DNA of 64,000 nucleotides from JAQBGV01 sp032128395 (GCA_032128395.1 JAQBGV010000012.1:1-64000), one strand, 5' to 3'; counted from the stretch's first letter, positions 47,212 to 60,300 are shown. Made by a program: numbers and translations. Notes: generated from the sequence alone by a model not told the origin.

Positions 47212-48575
47212 CCGCGCGAGACGGCCTCCGAATCCTGACCATCGACGACGAGGCGCTCCACGCCGAACTGGTCTCCGATGCGCTCGCCGCAGTGGGCTAC
47301 CCGGTCGACATCGCGACCTCGGGGCAAGCGGGACTCGAACGCCTCCGCCAAACTCCCTACGACCTTCTGATCACCGACCTGAAGCTCGGAGACATCGACG
47401 GGATCGACCTGATCCGGCAGTCCCGCACCATCCATCCCTTCCTCGCGGTGATCGTCGTCACCGGCCACGGCACCGTCGAGTCAGCGGTCCAGGCGATGCA
47501 GCAGGGGGCGAGCGACTACCTGCAGAAACCGCTCGAGATCGCGGCGCTGCGGATCAAGGTCGAGAAGGCGCTCGAAGGTCAGGCGCTCCGGAGACGGACC
47601 GAGGAGCTGGAGCGGCGGATCGACACCAAGTTCGGTTTCGAGGGGATCATCGGGTCGAGCCACGCGATGCACGCGATCATCCAACGGCTCTCCCAGGTCG
47701 CCGGTACCGATGTCTCGGTCTTGCTCACCGGCGAGAGCGGAACCGGGAAGGAGTTGGCGGCGAAGGCGATCCACTCGAACAGCCGCCGCCGCGGCAAGGT
47801 GTTCGTGCCGCTGAACTGCGCGGCCCTCTCCGGAGGAATTCTCGAGAGCGAGCTCTTCGGTCACGAGAAGGGGGCGTTCACCGGGGCGACCTACACCCGC
47901 AAGGGGCGCTTCGAGCACTGCCACGGAGGCACGCTCTTCCTCGACGAAGTGGGGGACATCCCCCTCGAGACGCAGGTCAAGCTTCTGCGCGTCGTCGAAG
48001 AGGGGGTGGTCACCCGGATCGGTTCGAACACGGAGATCCCGGTCGACGTCCGACTGATCTCCGCGACCCACCGAGATCTGCGGAAGCGGATCGAAGAGGG
48101 GGAGTTCCGCGAGGACCTGTTCTACCGACTCAACGTGGTCAGCATCGAGATTCCGCCTCTGCGTGAGCGCACCGCGGACATCCCGTTGATCGTGAATCAC
48201 TTCATCGGGGAGTACGCTCGGATCCACGAGAAGGGGAACACGGGGATCTCGCACGATGCACTGCGGGTCCTCACCCGTTACGCGTGGCCGGGCAACGTCC
48301 GGGAGCTGAAGAACGCGATCGAGAACATGATCGTGATCTCCGCCGGACCGATCCTCGGCGTCGAGGACCTTCCCGCCCACATCCGTCCCGAGGACCCGGT
48401 GACCGAGAACGATGGAATCCGAGTCGGGATGACGATTCACGAGCTGGAGCGACAGCTGATCACCGCCACGCTCGAAGCGGTGGGTGGAAACCGGAAAGAG
48501 GCGTCGCGCCTCCTCGGAATCGGCGAGAGGACCCTGTACCGGAAGATCGCGGAGTACGGGCTTCGTTCGGATTGA
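47208..48575 (+). CDS. NtrC-type sigma-54-dependent response regulator
   Basis: A 455-residue activator from GTG 47208. Receiver: LTIDDEALHAELV, with acceptor Asp in DLLITDLKLGDIDG and the conserved Lys in DYLQKPLEI. AAA+ domain: Walker A GESGTGKE, GAFTGA contact loop, Walker B TLFLDEVG and RFREDLFYRLNV-type switch (EFREDLFYRLN). The C-terminal Fis-type helix-turn-helix is GNRKEASRLLGIGERTLYRK. All elements needed to activate sigma-54 promoters are present. Paired with the kinase just upstream. Confidence 0.95.
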   Translation: MTARDGLRILTIDDEALHAELVSDALAAVGYPVDIATSGQAGLERLRQTPYDLLITDLKLGDIDGIDLIRQSRTIHPFLAVIVVTGHGTVESAVQAMQQGASDYLQKPLEIAALRIKVEKALEGQALRRRTEELERRIDTKFGFEGIIGSSHAMHAIIQRLSQVAGTDVSVLLTGESGTGKELAAKAIHSNSRRRGKVFVPLNCAALSGGILESELFGHEKGAFTGATYTRKGRFEHCHGGTLFLDEVGDIPLETQVKLLRVVEEGVVTRIGSNTEIPVDVRLISATHRDLRKRIEEGEFREDLFYRLNVVSIEIPPLRERTADIPLIVNHFIGEYARIHEKGNTGISHDALRVLTRYAWPGNVRELKNAIENMIVISAGPILGVEDLPAHIRPEDPVTENDGIRVGMTIHELERQLITATLEAVGGNRKEASRLLGIGERTLYRKIAEYGLRSD

Positions 48576-48865
48576 GGCTCATCGACGTGCTGCCAATCTG
48601 GCACCGACCGGAGACGGGCCTTTTTCGGGCTGCCGAATCGGCAGGAGGAGGGCGCTCGAGCAGCACCCACAACCTGAGGGTACATCGGCACTTCCGGTCG
48701 TGGTGGGGCCAGGAACAGGGTTTGCCCTTGAGGTGGTACCCAGGCCTTTCCTCCCACCAGTGGTGAGGTTGCGGCGGGGATCGGAAACGGGCCCGGACCC
48801 GGGGCCGGAAGTGAAAAGCGAGAAGCCCCCAGGGACGCCGGGGGATCAGCGGAATGGAGCGCCCA

Positions 48866-50803
48866 ATGGGGAAGATCATCGGCATCGACCTGGGTACCAC
48901 GAACTCCGTGGTGGCAGTGATGGAAGGCGGCGAGCCCACCGTCATCCCCAACCTCGACGGCAACCGGGTGACCCCCTCCGTCGTCGCGTTCACCGAGTCC
49001 GGGGATCGTCTCGTCGGTCAGACCGCGAAGCGTCAAGCGGTCACCAATCCGGGGAACACTGTCTTCTCGATCAAGCGGTTCATGGGTCGTCGTCACGACG
49101 AGGTCCGCGACGAGGAGAAGATGATCCCGTACGAGGTGATCGGTGGCCCCGAGGACCTCGTCCGCGTGAGGCTCCGGGGCAAGGAATACACCCCTCCCGA
49201 GATCTCCGCGCTGATCCTCCAGTCGCTGAAGGAGTCGGCCGAGGCGTATCTCGGACAGCCGGTCACGGAAGCGGTGATCACCGTCCCCGCCTACTTCAAC
49301 GACAGTCAACGGCAGGCGACCAAGGACGCGGGAAGGATCGCCGGTCTCGAGGTGAAGCGGATCATCAACGAGCCGACCGCGGCGGCGCTCGCCTACGGGC
49401 TGAACAAGAAGGGGAACGAGAAGATCGTCGTCTTCGACCTGGGAGGAGGGACGTTCGACGTCTCGATTCTCGAAGTCGACGAGGGGATCTTCAAGGTTCT
49501 GTCGACCAACGGCGACACGCACCTCGGCGGGGACGACTTCGATGATGTGCTGATCCACCACATCGCAAACGAATTCAAGAAGACGAACTCGGTCGATCTG
49601 CGCAAGGATCTGATGGCGCTGCAGCGCCTGAAGGAGGCGTCGGAGAAGGCGAAGTGCGAGCTCTCGAGCCGCACCCAGACCGAGCTGAACCTCCCGTTCA
49701 TCACGGCGGACGCCTCGGGGCCTCAGCACCTCCAGATGTCCGTCACCCGGGCGACCTTCGAGAACCTGGCGAAGGACCTGATCCAGCGCACGCGCCGCCC
49801 CTGCGAGATCGCGCTCTCGGATGCGGGACTGTCGCCGAGCGAGATCGATGAAGTGATCCTCGTCGGCGGCTCGACCCGGATCCCCGCGATCCAGGTGATC
49901 GTGAAGCAGATCTTCGCCAAGGAGCCGAACCGCTCGGTGAACCCGGACGAGGTCGTGGGGATGGGCGCTGCAATCCAGGGAGGAATCCTCGGCGGCGACG
50001 AAAAGCTCAACGAGGTGCTCCTGCTCGACGTCACGCCACTCTCCCTCGGGATCGAGACCCTGGGCGGGGTCACCACGCGGCTGATCGAGCGGAATACCAC
50101 GATCCCGACCTCCAAGAAGCAGGTCTTCTCGACGGCGGCGGACAACCAGCCGGCGGTGGACGTGCACGTCGTTCAGGGAGAGCGCGAGATGGCGGGGGAC
50201 AACCGCACCCTCGGGCGCTTCCAGCTCGACGGAATCCCGCCCGCTCCGCGCGGCGTCCCACAGGTCGAGGTGACTTTCGACATCGACGCCAACGGGATCC
50301 TGAACGTCTCCGCGAAGGACCTCGGCACCGGCAAGCACCACTCGGTCAAGATCGAGTCGTCGTCGGGGCTGAGCGAGGACGACGTCGAGAAGATGCGAAA
50401 GGACGCCGAGCGATTCGCGGAAGAGGACAAACTCAAGCGCGAACTGATCGAGAACCGCAACGAAGCGGACCAACTCGTCTACTCGACGGAGAGTACGCTC
50501 AAGGAGAACCGCGACAAGCTGGACGAACCGACGATCACCGCGATCGAGAGTGCTCTCGCGGGACTCCGGAAAGCGAAGGACGACTCGAGCGCGACGAGCG
50601 ATTCGATTCGCACCGCGATCGACGACGTGAACAAGGCCACGCACGAGCTCGCGAAGAAGCTCTACGAGAAAGCAGCCGCGGGATCGGCCGAGCCATCCCC
50701 CGGCTCCGATCGTGCGGGGAGCGCCGAAGCGGCGGGGGCGGGCAGCCGAGCGTCGGGCGACTCGGACAACGTCGTCGACGCCGATTTCGAGGTCAAGGAC
50801 TAG
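48866..50803 (+). CDS. dnaK: Chaperone protein DnaK (Hsp70)
   Basis: A 645-residue Hsp70. ATG 48866 gives the standard start [14 protein letters not shown], with GGAG upstream; ATG 48854 adds four residues. The ATPase signatures are [22 protein letters not shown] and [11 protein letters not shown], and the substrate-binding part has [13 protein letters not shown] and the NGI region [15 protein letters not shown]. The C-terminal tail is acidic. The 290 bp upstream hold no CIRCE inverted repeat. No dnaJ or grpE is adjacent in the window. Confidence 0.97.
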   Translation: MGKIIGIDLGTTNSVVAVMEGGEPTVIPNLDGNRVTPSVVAFTESGDRLVGQTAKRQAVTNPGNTVFSIKRFMGRRHDEVRDEEKMIPYEVIGGPEDLVRVRLRGKEYTPPEISALILQSLKESAEAYLGQPVTEAVITVPAYFNDSQRQATKDAGRIAGLEVKRIINEPTAAALAYGLNKKGNEKIVVFDLGGGTFDVSILEVDEGIFKVLSTNGDTHLGGDDFDDVLIHHIANEFKKTNSVDLRKDLMALQRLKEASEKAKCELSSRTQTELNLPFITADASGPQHLQMSVTRATFENLAKDLIQRTRRPCEIALSDAGLSPSEIDEVILVGGSTRIPAIQVIVKQIFAKEPNRSVNPDEVVGMGAAIQGGILGGDEKLNEVLLLDVTPLSLGIETLGGVTTRLIERNTTIPTSKKQVFSTAADNQPAVDVHVVQGEREMAGDNRTLGRFQLDGIPPAPRGVPQVEVTFDIDANGILNVSAKDLGTGKHHSVKIESSSGLSEDDVEKMRKDAERFAEEDKLKRELIENRNEADQLVYSTESTLKENRDKLDEPTITAIESALAGLRKAKDDSSATSDSIRTAIDDVNKATHELAKKLYEKAAAGSAEPSPGSDRAGSAEAAGAGSRASGDSDNVVDADFEVKD

Positions 50804-50820
50804 ATTCTGTGGATACCCCC

Positions 50821-50853
50821 CCCCGCCCCTCTCCCCTTGGGGGAGGGGCGGGG
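50821..50853 (+). terminator. Strong GC hairpin after dnaK
   Basis: CCCCGCCCCTC (50821-50831) pairs perfectly with GAGGGGCGGGG (50843-50853), with additional inner C/G pairs. It begins 17 bp after the dnaK stop. It has no U-tract, but its stability and position fit a transcript end. Confidence 0.55.
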
Positions 50854-50924
50854 TGCTCGGGTGCTCCGCGCTGAGCGTGGTTCTTCGACCCCTTCGGAGG
50901 GGCGGCCCTCCTTCGTCGAGATTG

Positions 50925-50957
50925 AGAAAGGCACCGCAGAGCGGAGCCTGTCCCCAG
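50925..50957 (-). repeat. REP-like palindrome F
   Basis: On the minus strand it reads CTGGGGACAGGCTCCGC, then TCT, then GCGGTGCCTTTCTC. The left arm is the same as in copy C except one base. The stem GGC-CCGC / GCGG-GCC is well formed. Confidence 0.6.
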
Positions 50958-50976
50958 CCGAGACTTGTCGACTCTG

Positions 50977-51004
50977 TTGCGCCTGGAGTCTCCCGGCCTA
51001 GAAT
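50977..51004 (+). promoter_or_regulatory. Candidate sigma-70-type promoter for prkA
   Basis: TTGCGC (50977-50982), a 16-bp spacer, and TAGAAT (50999-51004), giving a start near 51011 and a 5' leader of about 240 nt. Matches are four of six at -35 and five of six at -10. Nothing else nearby looks better. Confidence 0.35.
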
Positions 51005-51179
51005 CGATGCTGCAGCCTCATTCGGTCCCTGCCCCGCAGTTTCCGCTGCGGATGGGGTCGGTGCGGATGGGGTCGCCGAGACGGTAGCGGGGGGAAGACA
51101 CGGCGCGTCGCGTCGATCCGGGGACCCGCTCGCGAGCGCCTCCCCCGCCTTCCCACCGTTCCGGTCTCCCCCCCGGTGA

Positions 51180-51198
51180 CCGGAGTACCTTACTCCGG
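51180..51198 (+). promoter_or_regulatory. Perfect palindrome upstream of prkA
   Basis: CCGGAGTA-cct-TACTCCGG: two perfect 8-bp arms with a 3-nt spacer, 49 bp before the prkA start. It could be an operator near the leader, or an RNA hairpin affecting translation. Confidence 0.55.
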
Positions 51199-51247
51199 GC
51201 CTTCAGGGGTGGAGATTCGGCGCCGAAGATGGGCGATGGAGGACCGC

Positions 51248-53278
<2,031 letters not shown>

Positions 53279-53394
53279 AGGGGACCCTTCGGGCGCCTCT
53301 CGCGGTCGCCTGCTACAGTGGACCGTTCGGCCACTGAGCAGGCTCCCCTTCGCCCCCGCCCTCTGGCGCCGAACAACCGTAGAGGAGACCACAC

Positions 53395-54498
53395 TTGGTT
53401 CGCAGGGTTGACCCCGATTCCCGACGATTCCGCGACATCGTGCGCGGCAAGATTCGGGACAACCTGAAGCACTATATTTCGCGGGGCGAGCTGATCGCGC
53501 GGCAGGGGAAGAACTCGGTCAGCGTTCCCCTCCCGCAGATCGACATCCCGAACTTCCGCTTCGGCAAGACCGAGCAAGGCGGGGTCGGGCAAGGACCGGG
53601 GGGCGAGGGCGCTTCCCTCGGTGGCGAGGAAGCGGACGGCGGCCCGGAAGCCGGAGACCAGCCTGGGGAGCACGTCCTCGAGGTCGACGTCACTCTCGAG
53701 GAGCTCGCGGAGATCCTCGGCGAGGAACTCGAGCTGCCGCGGATCGAGCCGAAGGGGACCGAGTCGGTCCACACCACCAAGGAGCGCTACACGGGAATCA
53801 ACAGTACCGGCCCCGAGTCGCTCCGCCACTTCAAGCGCACCTTCAAGCAGGCGCTCAAACGGCAGATCCAGACCGGCAACTACGACCCGGAAAATCCGAT
53901 CATCATCCCGACCCGGGAGGATCGTCGGTACCGTTCGTGGAAGACTCTCAGCGTGCCGCAGTCGAACGCGGTGATCATCTACATGATGGATGTCTCCGGT
54001 TCGATGGGGAACGAACAGAAAGAGATCGTCCGCATCGAGAGCTTCTGGCTCGACACCTGGCTGAAATCGCAGTACGAGAACATCGAGACCCGCTACATCA
54101 TCCACGACGCCGCCGCTCGCGTGGTCGACGCCCACACCTTCTTCCACATCCGCGAGTCGGGGGGGACGAAGATCTCATCCGCCTACAAACTCGCCAAGGA
54201 AGTGATCGAGAAGGAGTTCCCGCCGTCGGAGTGGAACATCTACCCGTTCCACTTCTCCGACGGCGACAATTGGGGGGGCGACGACACCAGCCTCTGCATG
54301 AGCATCCTCTCCGAGCAGCTCATGCCGTGGAGCAACATTTTCTGCTACGGGCAGGTGAAGAGCGCCTACGGCAGCGGTCAGTTCATCAAGGATCTCCGCG
54401 AGGCGTTCCCGGGGGATGACCGGCTGATCTTGAGCGAGATCAACTCGCGCGACGAGATCCTCACATCGCTCAAGACGTTTCTCGGGAAGGGGAAGTAG
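53395..54498 (+). CDS. YeaH/YhbH-type DUF444 protein
   Basis: A 367-residue protein from TTG 53395, with AGAGGAG 7 bp upstream. The N-terminal part is basic; then a Gly/Glu-rich linker and a VWA-like domain with [12 protein letters not shown] (DxSxS metal site, near residue 200) follow. DUF444 proteins are the constant partner of PrkA. The 116-bp gap after prkA and 1-bp gap before spoVR place it in the operon. Its biochemical role is not established. Confidence 0.92.
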   Translation: MVRRVDPDSRRFRDIVRGKIRDNLKHYISRGELIARQGKNSVSVPLPQIDIPNFRFGKTEQGGVGQGPGGEGASLGGEEADGGPEAGDQPGEHVLEVDVTLEELAEILGEELELPRIEPKGTESVHTTKERYTGINSTGPESLRHFKRTFKQALKRQIQTGNYDPENPIIIPTREDRRYRSWKTLSVPQSNAVIIYMMDVSGSMGNEQKEIVRIESFWLDTWLKSQYENIETRYIIHDAAARVVDAHTFFHIRESGGTKISSAYKLAKEVIEKEFPPSEWNIYPFHFSDGDNWGGDDTSLCMSILSEQLMPWSNIFCYGQVKSAYGSGQFIKDLREAFPGDDRLILSEINSRDEILTSLKTFLGKGK

Positions 54499-54499
54499 G

Positions 54500-55996
54500 G
54501 TGTTCGAGCAACGCACTCTCACCCCTCGACTTGAAGAGCTGCGCCGGGAGATCCGCGGGTACGCGGTGGAGTACGGCCTCGATTTCTTCGAAGTGATCTT
54601 CGAGATGGTCGACTACGACGAGATGAACATGATCGCCTCGTACGGCGGTTTCCCGACCCGGTACCCGCACTGGCGCTTCGGGATGCAGTTCGAGGAATTG
54701 CAGAAGTCGTACAGCTACGGCCTCTCGAAGATCTACGAGCTGGTGATCAACACCGACCCCTGCTACGCCTACCTGATGCGCTCGAACCCAGAGGTGGACC
54801 AGAAGCTGGTGATGGCTCACGTGTACGGCCACAGCGACTTCTTCAAGCACAACTACTGGTTCTCGAAGACGAATCGCCAGATGGTCGACACCACGGCGAA
54901 CCATGCGGTCAAGGTGCGCCGCCACATCGACCGCTACGGCCTCGAGGAGGTCGAGCAGTTCATCGAAGTGTGTCTCTCCCTCGAGAACATGATCGATCCC
55001 CACGCTCCGTACTTCGGTGAATACTCGAAGCAGAGCGAGGAGTCACTCGAGGAAGAGCGCCTGGCAATCCACGGGACGAAGTTCAAGACGAAGCCGTTCA
55101 TGGAGGAGTTCGTCAACCCTCCGGAGGTCCTCAAGGAGGAGCGCCGGAAGCGGCTGAAGGAACTCGAGCGGGAGGAGCGGTTCCCGGCGAAACCCCAACG
55201 CGATGTCCTCAAATTCCTGATCGAGAACGCACCTCTGCGGCGTTGGCAACGAGACATCCTTCAGATCATCCGCGACGAGGCGTACTACTTCGCCCCACAA
55301 GGGATGACCAAGATCATGAACGAAGGGTGGGCGAGCTACTGGCACTCGAAGATCATGACCACGCGCGCCCTCGAGGCTTCCGAGGTGATCGATTACGCCG
55401 ACCACCATTCGGGGACGATGGGAACCCGCCCTGGGGTATTGAACCCCTACAAGGTGGGGATCGAGCTCTTCCGAGACATCGAGGAGCGCTGGAACACCGG
55501 TCGCTTCGGCCCTGAGTACGACGCCTGTGACGACTACCGCGCCCGCCGCGAGTGGAATCGAGAGACCGGCCTGGGGCGCGAAAAGATCTTCGAAGTGCGA
55601 AAGATCTACAACGACATCACCTTCATCGACGAGTTCCTGACCCAGGACTTCTGCGATCGCTCCGAGCTCTTCACGTACAAGTTCGATCGTCACTCCGGGA
55701 ACTACGTCATCGAGAGCCGCGAGTTCAAGGCGATCAAGGACAAGCTGCTCGACAGCCTCGCAAACCTCGGCCGGCCGATCATCCACGTCGATGATGGCAA
55801 CTTCAAGAACCGCGGCGACATGCACCTGACCCACGAGTATCACGGGGTCCCGTTGAAGCTCGACTACGCCCGCGCGACCCTGGAGAACCTGCATCGCATC
55901 TGGTCCCGCGGGGTCCATCTCGAGACGCAGGTCGATGGCAAGAAGAAGCTCCTCAGCTTCAACGGCAGCCGTCACGAAGAGAAGGTGCTCGGGTAG
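54500..55996 (+). CDS. SpoVR-family protein
   Basis: A 498-residue SpoVR/YcgB-type protein from GTG 54500, one base after the previous stop. Recognisable segments are GLDFFEVIFEMVDYDEMN, MAHVYGHSDFFKHNYWF and INEGWASYWHSKIM-like (NEGWASYWHSKI) helices, which are the best conserved in the family. SpoVR is a cortex protein in Bacillus, but the family is widespread in non-sporulating bacteria in the prkA-yeaH-spoVR trio, so the name does not imply sporulation here. Confidence 0.93.
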   Translation: MFEQRTLTPRLEELRREIRGYAVEYGLDFFEVIFEMVDYDEMNMIASYGGFPTRYPHWRFGMQFEELQKSYSYGLSKIYELVINTDPCYAYLMRSNPEVDQKLVMAHVYGHSDFFKHNYWFSKTNRQMVDTTANHAVKVRRHIDRYGLEEVEQFIEVCLSLENMIDPHAPYFGEYSKQSEESLEEERLAIHGTKFKTKPFMEEFVNPPEVLKEERRKRLKELEREERFPAKPQRDVLKFLIENAPLRRWQRDILQIIRDEAYYFAPQGMTKIMNEGWASYWHSKIMTTRALEASEVIDYADHHSGTMGTRPGVLNPYKVGIELFRDIEERWNTGRFGPEYDACDDYRARREWNRETGLGREKIFEVRKIYNDITFIDEFLTQDFCDRSELFTYKFDRHSGNYVIESREFKAIKDKLLDSLANLGRPIIHVDDGNFKNRGDMHLTHEYHGVPLKLDYARATLENLHRIWSRGVHLETQVDGKKKLLSFNGSRHEEKVLG

Positions 55997-56072
55997 CCGA
56001 GCTCACCGCAGACGCACGGCCCCTTCCTGGGACGGGTTGTTCCTCACTTGTCCCCCTCCCTGACTCAGGACA

Positions 56073-57110
56073 CTAGTCGTCGGCCTGCTTTTCTTCCCCG
56101 AGCAGACTCCTTGTGCAGCTCAGAAGGAGTAGCGTCGGAAGTTCCGACTCGAGAGAAGGAAGCCCTAGGACCGCGACGAACTGGCCTGGCCGGAGTGCAG
56201 TGCGGCCTTCGCGGACCGTGGTGACGACTTCCGGGACGCCGAGTTCCGGCTCCGCGGCGAAGTCCTCGGCCTCGTCACCCGCGCCGGCTACGCCCGGACC
56301 CACCTTGCGCGCGACCTGCAGCTCCCAGTTCAGGATCACCCCTTCGCGTCCGCGACGCGGGCGAACGATCGCTTCCATGGTGAGGCCGGTGTTCATCACC
56401 TTGATCACTGGATCGAGGACACCGTCCGCACCCTCATCGAGCCGATCGACGTACGCCTCTTGATCTACGACCAGCCAGTGCGAGCGCTGATTCGCGTAGA
56501 TCGTCATGCGCGGCGCGCTGAGCAGCTGGAGATCATTTCGGGCGGCGAACGCGACGAGAAGCCGGGTGCCCTCCTCAGCGCTCAGCCGCTTCGCCCGCGG
56601 AATTCGTTGCGGTGGGAATCCCAGCTCGGCGAGCGCCTCGTCCGAGAGTTCGACCCACCGGGCGTCGATCGTAAAGACGGCGCGGCCATCGTCCCGCAGC
56701 CCACCGAGAATGGTGGACACGCGTTCCTGCGACCGCGCCGGAAGCGAGATGACGAGGTTTGAGCCGAGGGCGCCGACCTTCGCGCCGGCGATCTCGAGCT
56801 CCTTGCCGATGACCTGACGGATGAGGTCTACGAGCTCCTCCATCGTCCAGCCATCGCCGTTGTCTTCATCCTGATCTCCCCCGAAGGGCTCTGCGATTCC
56901 GGCGCCGCCGATTCCTCCGAGACCCAGCCGTGGGGCGGGGAAGTCGGGGCGGGGATGGAGGATGTCGCGGACGTCGTAGATCTGGGTGATGACTTGATCA
57001 TCGCCCGCGGGCAGCGCAGGGCAAATCGTGGTTGCGGCGATGAATACCAGGAGGGGCAGGCGAAGGAGAGACGAACGGGGGGACCGCCGAGGAATCGAGT
57101 TTCGAGCCAC
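56073..57110 (-). CDS. Exported secretin-like protein (type II/III secretion domain)
   Basis: A 345-residue protein. GTG 57110 has AGAGGAG 5 bp upstream; the frame is open to 57146. A signal peptide (LLRLPLLVFIAATTICPAL) leads to a low-complexity linker. Residues about 110-330 match the secretin pattern: TIDARWVELSDEALAELGF, LLVAFAARNDLQLLSAPRMT, and the closing VTTVREGRTALRPGQFVAVLGLPS. Secretins form outer-membrane channels, but this one is small and alone, with no N0/N1-type repeat modules or pilus genes nearby. It could be an orphan or a repurposed scaffold. Confidence 0.72.
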   Translation of the reverse strand: MARNSIPRRSPRSSLLRLPLLVFIAATTICPALPAGDDQVITQIYDVRDILHPRPDFPAPRLGLGGIGGAGIAEPFGGDQDEDNGDGWTMEELVDLIRQVIGKELEIAGAKVGALGSNLVISLPARSQERVSTILGGLRDDGRAVFTIDARWVELSDEALAELGFPPQRIPRAKRLSAEEGTRLLVAFAARNDLQLLSAPRMTIYANQRSHWLVVDQEAYVDRLDEGADGVLDPVIKVMNTGLTMEAIVRPRRGREGVILNWELQVARKVGPGVAGAGDEAEDFAAEPELGVPEVVTTVREGRTALRPGQFVAVLGLPSLESELPTLLLLSCTRSLLGEEKQADD

Positions 57111-57210
57111 GAGTTCTCCTCTCGGATGCGATTCGAGGCGCCTCACGCGGGCCAGGGCGGGCGATGGAGAGTTTCTCAGATCCCTGTCACCGGGTGGTCA
57201 CTCGGTCCGC

Positions 57211-57239
57211 TTGACCTCGGGCGCAGGCAGTTCGATGAT
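57211..57239 (+). promoter_or_regulatory. Candidate promoter for icmF
   Basis: TTGACC (57211-57216), a 17-bp spacer and GATGAT (57234-57239), in the divergent region between the secretin-like gene and icmF. Five and four of six matches to the sigma-70 consensus; the leader would be about 65 nt. Confidence 0.35.
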
Positions 57240-57310
57240 GGCTCAGGTCGCCGATTCTCTGTTTCCCGTGCGGTGGGCAACCTTTGTTTCCCCCGGAAGG
57301 ACACCCGTCG

Positions 57311-60300
57311 ATGCCCCGACCGCTGCGCTTCGTCACGGCCGCGAGCCTCTACGACGGCCACGACGCATCGATCAATATCATGCGGCGGGTCCTCCAGGAC
57401 CAGGGGGTCGAGGTGATCCACCTCGGCCACAACCGCTCTGCCGAGGAGGTTGTCGACGTCGCGATCCAGGAGGACGCCGACGCCATCGCGGTCAGCTCGT
57501 ACCAGGGGGGGCACAACGAGTTCTACAAATACATGCGCGACTTGCTCGGGGTGAAGGGCGCGCCATGGATCCGGATCTTCGGCGGTGGCGGCGGTGTGAT
57601 CGTCCCCGAGGAGATCGCCGCGCTCGAGAAGTACGGGATCGACCGGATCTATTCTCCCGAGGACGGGCGTACGCTCGGTCTCGAGGGGATGATCCGCGAC
57701 ATGATCGATCGGACCACCGCGCCGGGCGGCGTGAACGGCCGACTCGAGTCGACCGATCTCCCGCAGCGACTGACCCGTCTCGAAGCGGGGGAGAAGATCG
57801 ATGCCGGGAGCGGCGACGCCCCGATCATCGGTCTGACCGGGACCGGCGGGGCGGGCAAGTCCTCCCTGACCGACGAACTGGTGAGACGCCTCGTGCTCGA
57901 CTTCCCGGACCGGCGCATCGCTGTCCTCTCGGTCGACCCGACGAAGCGCCGCACCGGTGGCGCACTCCTCGGTGATCGAATCCGGATGAACGCGGTGCAC
58001 CATCCCCGAGTCTACATGCGCAGCTTCGCGACCCGTGAGAGCGGAGTCGAATTCCCGGCCGCGATCCGCGCGGCGCTCGACCTCGTGCGAGGAGAGGGGT
58101 TCGACCTCGTGCTCCTCGAGACCTCTGGGATCGGGCAGGGGAACTCCGGCATCATCGACATCGCCGATCTCTCGATCTATGTGATGACCGCCGAGTACGG
58201 TGCGGCGAGTCAGCTCGAGAAGATCGACATGATCGACTTCGCCGACGTGGTGGTCCTCAACAAGTTCGATCGCGGGGGGAGCCACGATGCGCTGCGCGAT
58301 GTGCGGAAGCAGTACCGCCGTGCCCGAAAGCTCTTCGACCCGACCAAGAACGATGAAGACCTTCCGGTGTTCGGCACCGTGGCGAGCCACTTCAACGACT
58401 CGGGGGTGGAGCGCTTCTACCGCCATCTCCTCGTTCGCCTCGGGGAGCGGGGTCGCGATTGGACCCCGGTCCAGGATCGAGAGCTCGGGAGCGGGCTCGA
58501 GCGCAGTGGCGCGATCCCGCCGGAGCGGTCGGGATATCTCCGCGAGGTCGTGCAGTCGGTGCGCGACTACAAGAAGGAGGTCGAGAGCCAAGTTGCGACC
58601 GCCCGGGACTCCGCGGCGCTCCGCCGGAGCGCGGTGCTCTGCGAGGGAATCGCCGGTGAGCTGCGCGGCCGGGCCGAACAACTCTGGGCCCAGCTGCCGG
58701 AGCGAACCCGTCACCTCCTCATGGAGTGGCCGGAGCGGGCCGAGCGCTTCCGCGCCGAAGAGTACGTCTACCGCGTTCGCGAGCGCGAGCTCCGCGAGCC
58801 GCTCCAGTTCGAGAGCCTCTCCGGTCAGAAGATCCCACGCATCGCGTTGCCGCGCTTCGAGGACGAAGGGACCCTGCTCCGATTCCTCCTCCTCGAGAAT
58901 CTCCCGGGGAGTTTTCCCTACACCGGCGGGGTGTTCCCGTTCCGACGCCGCGACGAACTCCCCAAGCGGATGTTCGCGGGGGAGGGGCCACCGGAGCGCA
59001 CCAATGAGCGCTTCCACTACCTCTGCCGCGGAGAGCCCACGCATCGGCTCTCGACCGCGTTCGACTCGGTGACCCTCTACGGCGAGGATCCGGACGACCG
59101 CCCCGACATTTACGGCAAGGTGGGGGAGAGCGGGGTCAGCATCTGCTGCCTCGACGACATGAAGAAGCTGTACGCCGGGTTCGACCTGCTCGCCCCGACG
59201 ACCAGCGTCTCGATGACGATCAATGGCCCGGCGCCGATGCTGCTCGCTATGTTCTTCAACACTGCTCTCGACCAGCGAATCGAAGCGTTTCGGGGGCAGC
59301 ACGGCCGTGAGCCGTACGAGACGGAGCGGGCCGCGTTCCGCCAAGAGGTCCTCCAGAACGTCCGCGGCACCGTGCAGGCGGACATCCTCAAGGAAGACCA
59401 GGCGCAGAACACCTGCATCTTCTCGACCGAGTTCGCGCTGCGGATGATGGGTGACATCCAGCGGTTCTTCATCGACGAGCGGGTGCGGAACTACTACTCG
59501 GTCTCGATCAGCGGGTATCACATCGCGGAGGCGGGCGCGAACCCGATCAGCCAGCTCGCGTTCACGCTTGCGAACGGGTTCACCTACGTCGAGTACTACC
59601 GAGCGCGCGGAATGGAGATCGACGAATTCGCCCCGAACCTCAGCTTCTTCTTCTCGAACGGCCTCGATCCGGAGTACTCGGTGCTCGGGCGGGTTGCGCG
59701 GCGAATCTGGGCGATCTCGATGCGTGACCTCTACGGCGCCGATGAGCGTTCTCAGAGACTGAAGTACCACATCCAAACCTCAGGCCGGTCGCTCCACGCC
59801 ATGGAGATCGATTTCAACGACATCCGTACCACTTTGCAGGCGCTGATGGCGTACTACGACAACTGTAATAGCTTGCACACGAACGCCTACGACGAGGCGA
59901 TCACCACGCCGACCTCGGAGAGCGTCCGCCGGGCGATGGCGATCCAGCTGATCGTCGCGCAGGAGCTCGGGCTCTCACAGAACGACAATCCGCTGCAGGG
60001 ATCGTTCATCATCGAGGAGCTCACCGAGTTGGTTGAGGAAGCGGTTCTCGAAGAGTTTCGGCGTCTCGATGAACGAGGGGGAGTGCTCGGGGCGATGGAG
60101 CGGCAGTATCAGCGGTCGAAGATCCAGGAGGAGTCACTCCTCTACGAGCACCGCAAACATACCGGAGAGCTGCCGATCGTCGGGATCAACACCTTCCTCC
60201 GCGAGGATGGCGCCCCGGAAGTGCCGCGCAAGGTCGAACTGCGTCGGGCGACTGCCGAGGAAAAGGAGCAGCGACTGGTGGATCTCCGCGACTTCCAGGC

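Larger units (their letters stand above)
50804..51247. other. Non-coding region between dnaK and prkA
   Basis: A 444-bp gene-free stretch. In order it holds a strong GC hairpin after dnaK, a REP-like palindrome, a candidate promoter (50977-51004), a short direct repeat (GTGCGGATGGGGTCG, 51046-51076) and a perfect palindrome just before the prkA ribosome site. The presence of a promoter and palindrome suggests prkA starts its own unit. Confidence 0.6.

Noticed and set aside
48576..48865. CIRCE (TTAGCACTC-N9-GAGTGCTAA) upstream of dnaK
   Set aside because: No matching inverted repeat is present, so HrcA control cannot be claimed.
54500..55996. SpoVR as evidence that the organism sporulates
   Set aside because: The SpoVR family occurs in many non-spore formers together with PrkA and YeaH; no sporulation genes are in the window.
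57176..59776. An 866-codon open frame on the minus strand
   Set aside because: Antisense to icmF, which has clear B12, GTPase and mutase motifs.
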